This document shows, piece by piece, positions 12,225-24,100 of a stretch of 64,000 nucleotides of DNA; the stretch's first letter is position 1; every line of letters starts with the position of its first letter. The DNA is taken from positions 620,001 through 684,000 of the forward strand of contig JALIZF010001881.1 in the NCBI GenBank assembly GCA_029948255.1, in the 5' to 3' direction. A program made the translations under genes and the position numbers. The notes beneath the pieces are model-generated. The model did not search any database. It had not been told where the DNA came from and worked only from the letters and a program-made list of their open reading frames with translations. Source of the DNA: Telmatactis stephensoni (taxonomy: Eukaryota > Cnidaria > Anthozoa > Actiniaria > Isophelliidae).

Positions 12225-13911
12225 CTTGACAGCGTGACGAACAGTGCGTTACCGGCCAGTGCGATTGCTCTCCTCAAAGGAGCGTGACATATATACAATG
12301 GATCTTGCGACCACCTTCCGTAGCCTCCGTTGCAGACGTCTACAATTAAGCGACCACCTCTTTAATTTTCAAAAATACCAAAGTTTGATTTCAAACATCG
12401 GATGAATGAAGAAATGCTCTTACTTTTGAAAAACATGAATAGACCGTAATGCTAAGGACGGACGATTGGAGGGGGGGGGGGGGGCAAAACAAATTCATGC
12501 AAGGGAAAAAGAGAGAAAAAATCGTTCAAAGAAGAAAACAAAGAAAAAAATCGTGCAAATGTGAAAGTCCTAGCGGAGGACGGGACAGGGGAAACTCTGG
12601 ACATTTTGGGCTGTCGCTTTTTTATCATTAATTAATTAATTAATTAATTAATTAATTTTATCATTAATTAATCTGATTTACTTTTCTTAAAAATATATTT
12701 TTAAAAGGAATCCTGTTCTGGCAGAGAAGAAAATAAACTGGTTAGTGTTTGTAAGCCAACTTTTACAACTTGAAAGTACCAATATCTTGGCTTTTCGCTT
12801 TTATATTTGTAATTGGGTTTCAGTCACGTGATGTACTTTGTTATGCTTTGTTTTCCAGGTTGTTTTTGTTTTGTTTTTTTTCCCCGAGAGGGACGTCTTA
12901 TGATATGATGCCATATTTTTTCAAGCAGTGACGAGACTTTCAAATTGAAAATGTTTGATGCTTTTGTCTTAGCTAATTAAAACAAATTCTCGATCGCCAC
13001 TGGTGTTTCCTACTGAAACAATATAACGCGCCCCTGATTTGCTGAGATTTTTTTCGTTTGAATGAGTTTTTTTATCGTTTTCGTCATAGGTCTATATATC
13101 GCGTGTTTTGATGAGCTAAAAAAAAGCCACTTGGCAATCCTCAGCAAGCTATTTTCTCTATAATTGACTAAATTCAATTTACATTTCATTTTTCAGCCAT
13201 ATATCTTGCTTTAATAACTAGTAAATAAGTTGTTTTGTGAAAAAATATTCTATTTTATCGTGTGGATTTCAATTTGAAGATATATTAGTCAATGGGGGGG
13301 GGGGGGGGTACCATTATCAATTAACTACTAATTTTCTGGCCCACAAATGTCAGTTAACCACTATTTTTAAAATTTAAAGAAGTAAAACGCCAATCAACCT
13401 TAAATGTGGGATTATCACTACTATGTCAGTTATCTGCTAAATCCCATTGACGCCCTCATATTTGCCTGAGTTCAAAAGAACTTTCTCTTCGAAAAACGAA
13501 ATTTAAACTGAGCGAGCGGCGAAGTCCGCCAGTATTTCGAGAAGAAATTCCCATAAGTTAGATCAAAGGCTAAGTGCTAAGTGTCTTTTTGTTTATTTAA
13601 CAATGGAAACTACAAAAACAGAGCAGGTTGCAATATAAAGTAACTCAATCAAAACTTCGTCGACACAATCACAAGCAAAATACCACCAGCCCTATCTTGA
13701 GCTATTGGTAACCCTAACCATACAACACCGGCAAAAAACCCGCTGGGATTTTTCGTAAAAGTCAAAGTGACTTATTGATCGTGAAAAACGAAACGCCGAA
13801 GAACGATGGATGTTTAAAAATGAAGGAATTTCTTTGGATAGACATATTTAGCCAAGTTCCTGGACAAGTTAAAGAAACGAAACTGTTTACTGGCTGTTAT
13901 CCTGATAGCAA
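12225..13911. promoter_or_regulatory. Divergent intergenic region
   Basis: This separates the minus-strand amidohydrolase start (12224) and the plus-strand GT31 start (13912). It contains G runs at about 12472-12484 and about 13293-13308, a TTAA repeat (12626-12657) and AT-rich sequence. I see no further gene, and no TATA box is convincing. Confidence 0.45.
12626..12657 (+). repeat. (TTAA)n microsatellite
   Basis: About eight TTAA/ATTA units in tandem, partly repeated just downstream. Confidence 0.85.
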
Positions 13912-15544
13912 ATGGGCAAGCTTTTTGTGATCGTGTTTATTTTAACCATTATAATACAAACAGTATTCGTACTCGTTTCTCTGACATATAATTGGAATGT
14001 AACAGGGTATCGTATAGTTAAACAAATTATAAAGCCCAATATGTCACTTCAGCGAACTTCAGTACTGAATTCGGATGCCCGCCCATTAGCAAGACTTAAG
14101 CTTATTGTAGCGATCGTATCAGCACCGAACCGTGTAGACCGGCGTATGGGGATTCGTCTTACATGGATGAACCAATGCAGTCGTAATGATGTACTTTGTC
14201 GTTTCTTTACTGACAGACTCGCCGATATGAAACCCTCAGTGAGGAGGGAGTTGGCGGAGGAAAGTCTAAAATATGGAGACATTGAATTTATGCCTGTTCC
14301 AGGGGGGATCAACTTTGGACTTCGAATGTTATGGCTTCTGGAATGGTCCGTGTCGAATTATTATTTTGACTTTTTTTTGCGAATCGATGATGATTATTTT
14401 CTATGCCTGAGGAGACTGTTGGATGAGCTTCCGTACAGGATTCACGTACCAAAGTAAGTACCATTTAGGAGTTCAAAGGGGATCATATTGGTACATTGAA
14501 ATCGTTTTAATACAGCCACCAGTATGGAACAAAATTCACTGTCTGCAATAGCGGGGTGGAATTAAATAGCCTATTAATGGTTGGCCATAAGGCGGTCTTT
14601 ATTATATGTAAATACTACACCAAATGCATGACCAACGTACAAAACGCATTACAAACAAAATGCCTTTTCCAGTTTTCGAACAAAAAAAAAATGAATCAGT
14701 TCTCTAAGGCTGGAAGATAAGTAAAATCTTTCAATTGCAACGGTTTGTCTGGTGGCAAAGAAGTATCATATCAAATTATGGAACGATCTTTCTTTCTGTA
14801 CTGAAATAGGCGTTTTGAAGCCTCTCTGAGAATTGTTGGAAATTGGACACGGACAATTTAGTTTGGGATGCGAAACAACTCGTTTTTCACTTCTGCGAAG
14901 TCGCACCGCGCCCATGTGTCTTAATAAGTCCCCCGCTTTTCTCTTTCGATTCCTTGCAGTGTTGCCTTATTCTTTCCTTTTATTTTATCTTTCTCACTTA
15001 AAATCTTAAGAAATCAGTTGATAACCTTCCTTATTTGTTTAGGCTTTACTGGGGTCATGCCCATTGTTACACCGAGGGACAAGTTCGCATGGACGAAGGC
15101 TTTCTAATCCTGTCTGCTGACATAATAAAAGAGTTTATCCATGAAAAAGAAACGCTACTGTGTCATCCATACGGGGACCAAACTGTCGCAATATGGATGA
15201 ACAATCGTACGGATGTCACGCGGTTTCACGATCCGCGCGTGATTCACGAAGTCACCGCACATAACGCACAGTACAAATCGTCCAAAGACATTTGCAACAC
15301 GTATCTCGGTTTACACGGGAGCTATCTTCACGAGAATCTTATTTACTGGGAAAAAGTCAAAAATGAACAGATTGAACACTGGGTTCCTTCAATTCAGCCT
15401 TTTGAGGAGGTTTGTAAATTGGGGACTTACTTTGATTGGAGTAAGATGGGTGGACCGCCGTATACGTGGGAACCTAAGCCCTGTTCTGAGAATCCCACGT
15501 GGGATACCGTATACAAAATGTACTTAGGAAGAAACAGTATATAA
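13912..15544 (+). CDS. GT31 beta-1,3-galactosyltransferase-like type II membrane protein
   Basis: There are two exons, 13912-14453 and 15043-15544. The AAG Lys codon is split by the intron, which has GTAAGT and TTTAG sites. The product is 347 residues, typical of the family. Residues 5-25 form one hydrophobic signal-anchor, as in Golgi type II enzymes. The galactosyltransferase domain begins at about 62 (LIVAIVSAP, then RRMGIRLTW). The DDD metal/UDP-sugar motif sits in RIDDDYF at 159-161. The second exon carries YCTEG-type and DEGFLILSAD segments and PYGDQTVAIWM with an acidic site. The enzyme presumably transfers a hexose in beta-1,3 linkage to glycoprotein, glycolipid or glycosaminoglycan acceptors in the Golgi lumen; the acceptor is unknown. 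The start is the first ATG and immediately precedes the anchor. It faces EXOC8 tail to tail. Confidence 0.85.
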
Positions 15545-15600
15545 CATGTTGAACATGTTTGGAGTTCCATTTTAGTAAAATAAGTGATTTAAATTAAAAC

Positions 15601-16070
15601 ATTAAATTGAATGAATGAATGAATGAATGAATGAATGAATGAATGAATGAAATATGAAAAATGAATGAATGAATGAATGAATGAGAAGTGATATTGCAAG
15701 GTTACTTTAGAACTCAATGATTTTTATAAGAATTGAATGAATGGATGGATGGATGAATGAATGAATGAATGAATGAATGAATGAATGAATGAATGAATGA
15801 ATGAATGAATGAATGAATGAATGAATGAATGAATGAATGAATGAATGAATGAATGAATGAATGAATGAATGAATGAATGAATGAGAAGTGATATTGCAAG
15901 GCCACTTTAGAACTCAATGATTTTTATAAGTATTGAATGAATGATTGGATGGATGAATGAATGAATGAATGTGAAATGTGATTGCAGGGCTACTCTGAGA
16001 ATTTTATAACTATTCATAATTTTAATATACAATTTTCTCATTTACTTTTTTTTACGTTTTCTCTAATAAA
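15601..16070 (+). repeat. (GAAT)n satellite in the 3' flank or UTR
   Basis: Tetranucleotide GAAT arrays lie at about 15609-15685, 15735-15885 and 15935-15970. They are separated by two copies of a unit containing GTGATATTGCAAGG and TTTAGAACTCAATG. The GT31 stop is at 15544. ATTAAA lies at 15601-15606, before the arrays, and AATAAA at 16065-16070, after them. The satellite may therefore be transcribed in the 3' UTR, depending on which signal is used. Confidence 0.85.
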
Positions 16071-16370
16071 GCAGTTGTTACAAATTACATTTTTTGCGTA
16101 AATGAAATAAAACAAAAACGTCGCTTGTGTTTTGATGTTGTTAATCTGTAACAACTTTGTCTATTGAAACTAGTGTCACCCAGGGTCGTCCCACCAGCAA
16201 CATTTCTTTTGAGTTAATATTACGAAAACGTGCCACTGGTGTTAAAATACAATACTAATGAATAGAAAATAGGAGTTGATCAATTAGGATCCTCGAGGAT
16301 ACTAGTCCTCAAAACAAAGTTTTCACATTATTCCTATAATTTTGTCTATTGCCAATGGATACGTAAAGCC

Positions 16371-16605
16371 AGGGCTACACGGACGAATTTTTGCCTGCAA
16401 AGGCGACACGATTTTTTGACATCACCAGCGTTACAATTTCATTCACCATATTTGTTTATTAAAACCAGTCTTTCACGTCACGCCGCCTTTATTGCGGGCG
16501 TTTACTGTCAGCACTTCTCGCTCATGCAAGTACCACGTCGGTGACTTAAAAAAATCGCGTCGCCTGTGCAAGCAAAAGATCGCTGGTGTAGCCGCGGCGG
16601 CTAAA
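16371..16605. repeat. Foldback element
   Basis: The arms CAGGGCTACACGGACGA and CTGGTGTAGCCGCGG, together with the GGCGACACGATTTTTT block mirrored as AAAAAAATCGCGTCGCC, define an imperfect inverted repeat between the GT31 and EXOC8 3' ends. Confidence 0.6.
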
Positions 16606-16615
16606 TTCCTTATCT

Positions 16616-16621
16616 TTTATT
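16616..16621 (-). terminator. Polyadenylation signal of EXOC8
   Basis: AATAAA on the minus strand, about 100 bases after the EXOC8 stop codon. Confidence 0.55.
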
Positions 16622-16720
16622 GTTATTTTTTGTGATAATTCTCTTTTAAGAATAGTATAAAATAAACATTTGGTAGGTACTTGTAAATTCCTAATCCTTT
16701 ATAAAGTGATGGACAGTTTA

Positions 16721-18054
16721 TCATTTTAAAGATAAGTTTTTAAGTCGTGGAAGTTCCTGCTCCAACTCAGTGATACGAGCTGGATCATGACCAGTTTGGC
16801 GCTGAAACAAAAGTTAATAATCAACAAACATGTGTTTAGTTGTTTTTGTAAGCTAAAATACTGTAACAGTCATTGTCATCATCATCATCATCATCGTCGT
16901 CGTAGTCGTCGCTAGAGCAGATTTGGTACGAGAAGGAAACTTGAGGCCCACTTACACGAGACATTTTTTTTTCTGACAATTTACAATGCAACGCTGACAA
17001 AAGAAGAGCACTGCAAGTTGCTGGCGAGTTGTCAGATGCTAGCAACACTTCGAAACTCGCAACGCAATTCTTTCTTGGTCAGCGGTCACTACGACGCTGA
17101 TTTCATTGCAGACAGCTTGCTTCGCAACGGTGCGGAAATTAGAAGGTCGTTCAACTTTTTCTGTAAATTCCAACGTTGCATTGCAAGTTGCAAGAAAAAT
17201 TGCCTCTTGTAACAGGGCGTCGTACCATAAACATGTCAGTGTCGTGTTATCTACATGCACGTGCCGTTTTCCCAGTCATACGAAAACTGCCCTATAACTT
17301 CACCTCCGTTAAACTAATATCTTTAAAATAGTGATAACATTGATATAATACCTTTAATTTCTTCTTGACGATTGGCAGCACTGTACCCAGAACAAACGAT
17401 GCATTCTTAAAAATGAACGGTCGCTAAAAGAGAACAAGAAGAACAAAAGAGTTTAGTATCTTCTTTTGGGGCAGATAAGCTCTTGATAAGCTATAGATAA
17501 GCTCTTGAAATGACCATGAGCTGAAGAAATGATATGTGACGGTTAATTGTAACACGAATATTGTGAAGCAAGACGCTAAAACAGTGTTCACTCGGGCTAC
17601 GCAGAAGCCCGAGTAACAGTAACAAAGCTTGCTTGCAAAGGCCATCTGGGTAATTTTACACACTTGCTCGTTTGGTGACCGCCACACATACCTAGACTCG
17701 GTCTATCATGAGTAGCCCGAGTAATAACAAGACGCTCGTTTAAGCGTACACTCGGCGGGTTTTCGACTCTCCTCGGTTGAGCATGCGCTTCAGAGACCTG
17801 TCTGCATTTTGTGACAGATAACGACGAGGAAAAGAAAAACACAATGGAGAGAGAAAAATTCTGAACTAAAAACCAGTAAAAAATGGTAAATTGCTTTACC
17901 TGTTGAGCGAAGTGACCCGACTTTAAAGTAGCTTCAAACTGTACGACTTGATTCTTGAACAAATCAGCAATGCAGTCCACGAGTACACCATGTAACTGAA
18001 AATAATGCCTCCGGCTTAGAAACATCACAAATGAACGAACGAGCGAGCCAACCA

Positions 18055-18125
<71 letters not shown>

Positions 18126-21100
18126 CACCGAAAGACGAACCAACAAACCAACCAACAAACAAACCTAAGGTTAACTAGCTAGAGTTACCTCTGGTGTGTT
18201 TACTCTCAGGCCATCTTCTAAAAATCCAGCAATACTTTTAGTAAAGGCAATAGTTGCACTGCTGAGGTTAATTCGACCACCATCTGAAACAAAACACAAC
18301 GGGTTGTAGTCACATTATTTCGCAAATTCCGCAAGCTTCTGTTAGGTAAACCAATCTACTCCCAAAATCTTCCAGAATAACATACACATTATGGGATGGA
18401 TTTAGGGTTAGTATTAGGGATGCCCATAATAGGAGGATAATTTTTTTGAAACTTGTGAATAAAGGTTGTATTTAAGGGGACAGATTTTTATCTTTCAAAT
18501 GATATTCGCTATGAGTATTTACTTAACTCACCCAAGATGTAACTGTTAAAATCTTTAATTCCACAGCTCTCCATTTCACAAATAAGTGTCGTTAGATTTT
18601 CATGTACTTGTGGCTGCCAATATTCTTCCTTCGTTTAAAAGAACAGGAATTTATCATTTAACGAATCACACTGGACATTTTATCATATGGTTTTCCCTTC
18701 AAATAAAATTCCCTTCAGGACTATTCCCTGGAATTCCTTTTTTACTAAGTTAGGTCCCTGACCATTCCCTGATCTTAAAAAAAGGTTTAGAATGCGCCCG
18801 CGATACGCACAAAGCCTCGACGGCAGGAGACTGAGTCTAGCTTTTTCCTAGTCGTTATTGTCGCAATGGAATTTGGGAAGACAAAGCGCGCAAAGGAGTA
18901 TGGTGGCATGACGAGGGAAAATGGAACGAAAGGAAGATAAAACATTCAAATTTGTGGCCAGTTTTGGACAGAAAATTTTAAAAAACCTTTCTTGGTACCA
19001 TGACAAATGCCATGAGTAGATTTTTTTGTTCTTTTCTTCTCTTAATGCACTACGCGTTCAGCACAAGACTATTGGGTGAAGTGAAAACTCTGATGATCTG
19101 ATGATCTGATGATCTCTCAATATTTCCAATAGAACTTACACTTGCTCTTTGTCTGGCTGCTGCAACTAACTGATCTCTACAGTCAAACAACGCCTCCATT
19201 AAGTCCTTCAGCAACATGTGTTGCATGGAGAATTTCAGATCCAAACCAATCTCGTTCAGCTGAAAAAAAAAACAGTGCAAATAGTTTGCTGAGTTTTCTA
19301 GTTACTGTTATTGCTGCAATTTTCAAATTCATGCGAACTCAATCAGCCAAACGGTAAACTGTTTTTTGCCGATTTAGTCAATCAAAATTAAATATCGGTA
19401 TATCGAAGAAATACAGAATGGAAATATGGTCTGAGCTATAATATATTATCTAAAGATGATTTTGAAATATTTGATATGTATTTAGAGTGCTTTGAGATCA
19501 TTTTTTATCATTTTGATAATAATTGACGGAGGCGAAAACGTCAAAAACCAGTTGAGTGTTTGGATGTCTGAGTTCACATGATTTTGGATATTGCAGTAAA
19601 GCTTCATCAATACATACAAATAAGCATTAGCGCGAATAAATAGCACAGTACGCTACTTTAAGCCTACGTTCACTCTAATCTGGATAAATTTGAAAAGGCA
19701 TCCTTTTTGTTAATACGGTACGGTGTCTCCACAGGTAACCCAAGCTCGACACTTTTATAAGAGTGGGTGGCTTTGCTCAAGTGAAATTCGCTGAAACTGC
19801 ATACAAGGGTCAAAAATCAACAGGATGACACAACAGGAGCAGATGCAAACAAACAGAAGGACAGACAATAAAAGGTGTGTTTTGGTGTATTTTGTTCATT
19901 CAAACACACCTTGAATCAAAACGAGCATCAAATTTGTGTTAATTTATTCACAAGTTTTTTGCAAGTTGACACAAGTAAGAATTCAAAAATAAGCCAAAAT
20001 AAACTTGCGTCGACTTGGATAGTGTTTGATCGGAGTGTTACCTTTTCACAATTCTCTGATGCAATCCCCACACAGACACCCACAGCAGTCAATCCAATGT
20101 TACGATGAAACACTTGGCGGGAAAAACGTACAACAAAGTTTTGAAGTTCGGCATTCGCCCACATCACGAAAGCTACAGAAAAAGGCAAAAATATTAATTC
20201 TAAGCATGACTAAGCTTATAACTTTTAGCGGTTACTATCTCTAGGGATCATGACCCGATTACAAGAAGGTTGGATACCCCTAACTGTTGGATAAATTCTC
20301 ATCCAGTTGACAATGATGGCATTTTCCAATAAATTTATACACTGGGTTAGGATTTATTCAAAGGATAGCGCTATCCATCCTTTGTTCAATCGGGAACAGT
20401 AAAAGATTTTAATAAAAATATATAATAATTAACGTCAGTAGTTCGTTCAGCATACGCTGGGTGCCACAGATTTGGGTCACGTACAGTTACGCATTACGCT
20501 CCGATCTTAGAGTAGATTTCGTATGACTATGAAAACGGCACCGCGCAGTCACGGCACGGTTACGGAAGAAATTTCGAATGCTTTTATAGACATCACGGCA
20601 CTGACACGGTCACGGCACGGCGCGGTCCGTTTCACACTCATACGAAATCTGCTCTAACGAATCGTAACGTGACCCAAATATCTGGCACCCAGGGTACGTT
20701 CAGCACAAAGATGGTCCCAAAAGAAGCCGACGGTGCATGCTAAACTGATCTGTACTCAAAGTTTACAGGACAGCCGAAAAACAAGAAGAGACTCAAAAGT
20801 ACTTAATTACGCAAATCCGCTGATTAACCTGAGCAAAATCCTGAGTTGCCAGCGAAGACTTTCTGGAACTCTTTGCCAGTCTCAATAAGACTTGTAAAGA
20901 AAACATTGGACAGTTTTGTGATGTATAAAGCTGTGGCGCCTTCTATCTTTAGTTGTCTGAAAAACAAAATAATCAACGATTTTGTGGACAAAACACAATA
21001 TAAAATAACATGGGTCTCAGTATCTGTAAATTATAAATTAAAGTAATTTTTGCCCTTGGCGCAGCAACTAAAGCATTTATAGACGTGTTATACTAAAGAC

Positions 21101-24100
21101 GCATAACACGTCTGGGCGAACTTGAGGAAAGTTCTTTTGGCGCCTCTTGTTCTCTAAGTTCATCTAACATAAATTGCGCAGCAGGCGGCGAGCGTCTTGT
21201 GTCCGTCTTTCTATTCTTCAGACTTCGCCGAAAACACACCAAAAGAGACACTAAAAACTTTGCTCAAGTTCGTCCACACTCGTGATTATGGGTTTCCGAC
21301 CAATATTTAGGCTATAACTACACTAAGTTGCAAATGTTTGATATGAATTTTTAAAAACTTTTTACGCAAAATTATCAATTTGACCACCAAAAAAAAAAAA
21401 AAAAAAAATCGCGCGGAAAATTGTTGTTGCGAATCGACCGTGTAACATCATGTGCAACTTATTTAACATATTTGAAATTTGAGAGAGTATAGAACAATAA
21501 ATACCTTAGACTTTGTTTAATTGCCTCACTCCTGTTTCTAAGAAACAACTGACAGGCCTAAAAACAAAAACATACGCAAGTTAACTTTCAAAAATAACAC
21601 ATACGTACAAGTATTCCCAGTTGTATTTGCTTCTGCATACGGATTGGTCTTATGAGGACTGAGTAGTACATAGAAAATACCAAATAACTACCAAGAAAAC
21701 AACAACAACAACAACATAACCAAAACAAGAAAACAAATCAAAGCATACCTCTGGAGCTCGCCCAAGTCGAATTAATAACGAGACAGTTTTTCTTGTTGCT
21801 CGTGGTCCACCGTGTAACAAGATGCTCTGGTGACAATCTAACTCTTCTATTAAAGCTTCAACCAGTTGCTTGACTCTATGGTCCACTCTAACTCTAATAT
21901 AATAAATAAGAATATTGAACATCAACATGACAGCTGACCAGGAAGGCCCAAGCCAACGCCAACAGTGATACTCAACATGCACAACTTCCCAATATGTGGG
22001 GTGCATTTGAACACCACTTTGAGCCAACGAAACGTCCATTGACAAAAGAAGCTAAAGAAACAGGAATTCTTCTGGAAGTGTGGGTATGAACTGCCATAAA
22101 AGTGAGGGCTTATTCTGCTATGTGACAGGTGACAACCAAAACTCATCTTGTTCCATGGAACATTGAATTAAAAGTTGCAGCAGGGCATTCAAATTTGGTG
22201 AAAAAGAGAGATGATCTAAAAAATTTGGATAAGACGTTTTTCTGACAAAAACTGAAGTTGTTCATACTTTATTTCCTTTAATGCTTGACTGCTGGATGAT
22301 TCTTTTAGAAAGTGATTGGCTGTGGAAGAGGAAATTACTCTAGATTACTTCTACTGATACATCATATTACGAATAGTCTTTGATAAAATAGAGGACCTTG
22401 ATTTAAGACTGACAAGGAATAAAACAGCCCATCTCTTTTTTCCCCATTGTCTCAAGAATGGATAGGATAGAAAGAAATGTACATGGAGAAAAGGAAGGAA
22501 GGAAGGAAGGAAGGAAGGAAGGAAGGAAGGAAGGAAGGAAGGAAGGGAAGGAAAGGGATGGGAAGGGAGGGAAGGAAGGGAGGGAGGGAGGAACGAAGAA
22601 ATGAAGGAGGGAGGGAAGGAGGGTAAGAGGGAAGGAGGGTAGGAGGAAAGGAAAATAAAATGCAAAAGAAAAATACATTCAAGAAGGACTACAACATAAC
22701 AGTATGTTGTTTTAAGGTGATGTTTAATATCTTACTTTTATCAATAAGTTCCATTGCTTTCTCAAAATCTCTTTGTGCAATACAGACATCAAGGTCTTCT
22801 GGGAGGTCAATGAGCCAATTTTTTTCATTCTAAAAGATGTTACAAAATTGAAAGATTATTTGATTCATCTTATTGCATAACTTGTCTTGAAATCTTGGGG
22901 TGTCTCAGTAAGTCATGCATGCACCATTTCCCTCATCATAAAATACATTTTACTGAAGTTGTCACAGTAAAGCAAGTCAGTACAATCTTCTTCTAAATAA
23001 CAAAATAGTCTGACAATGTACCTTTACATTTCTTGTGACATCAGCTTTAGAGCCTGAAAAATTATTTTTTTGAAAATTAAAAATCAGTTTATTTGCTTTC
23101 CAAATTTAAAGTAGCTGGCACTCACTATTAACTAAGTGCCTGAGGGGAGTGAGCCTTAAAGAACAGTGCACTTAATTTGGTGCTTATAAGAAACAGGGCC
23201 TGGTTGTTGGAAGGACAACTAATGCTAATCCTAGGTTTATATGAATGTTTTTCTTTTGATTTAATCCTGGGCTGATGCTAATAATCTTTTAAACAATCAC
23301 GAGGCCAAATAGTATGCTTGAATCACCCCTCTTGAATGAGAATCCCTTTCGTATTGCTACCCCCTTAAAATATGAAGTAAATACTGTAGGGGTAAAAATC
23401 AACCAGTTCTGTACCTTTGTCGTCAAAGAAAGGATTTAAACTGTTATCTTCTTTAAATGGATTATACTCATCACTGTCTTCACTAAAAGGGTTAAGACTG
23501 TCAAAGCTTGCTACTGACATCTTATGGCTGACAGCAGGACTTGTTTCTTGCTCATTAGTAACATGGACTTCTTTCTCAAGCTTTAACTTGAAATTCTTTT
23601 TACAGTCTTCAATATTTGACAGCCATTCACTCTAAAAAGAATAATTTTTGATAAATTTTACAGTACATCACCATTCATCATAAATAGCTGACTTCTGAGA
23701 TACATTTCACTTGCCACATACCAAAGTATCAAGACGAGGCTATGTGCATACAAAAGTGTTAGCATGTACATGTAGCCTCAATCTAAATCCTTTGTTTGTG
23801 GCAGGTGAAGCATATCTCAGAACTGGACTATTCTACTTGTTCCTAGTTTGCATGTACACATGTACCTTAAGTTGAGAGTTCTCTGTTTGGTAAATATGTG
23901 TCTCAGGAAACAGCAGTATCTTAAATGCATCTTTTACACCTAGGAGAACAAGAAGCAGCATGCAGTTATAGCACCTCTCGCAATAACAGACCAATTTGTA
24001 TGCTGCTCAATGTCAACTGCAATTTTACAAAATATCTTGAGGTGTTCAAAGGCCTTAGAGCAAAAACCTGTGAAATCTATTTGCTTTCTTCATTCACACC

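Noticed and set aside
14049..14312. 87-codon minus-strand frame
   Set aside because: Antisense shadow of GT31 exon 1.
15714..15917. Frame of repeated FIHS residues
   Set aside because: Direct translation of the (GAAT)n satellite.
17597..18158. 184- and 64-codon minus frames with VCLS repeats
   Set aside because: They read through the (ACAG)n array and across EXOC8 exon 19 in the wrong frame or into introns.
20846..21046. Plus-strand frame resembling a LINE ORF2 tail (FWNSLPVSIR)
   Set aside because: It is the antisense of EXOC8 exon 14 (20829-20956), whose minus-strand reading fits the gene in phase and family; the resemblance is coincidental.
22351..22682. Three Pro/Ser/Phe/Leu-rich minus frames
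   Set aside because: Translations of the GGAA purine microsatellite in an EXOC8 intron.
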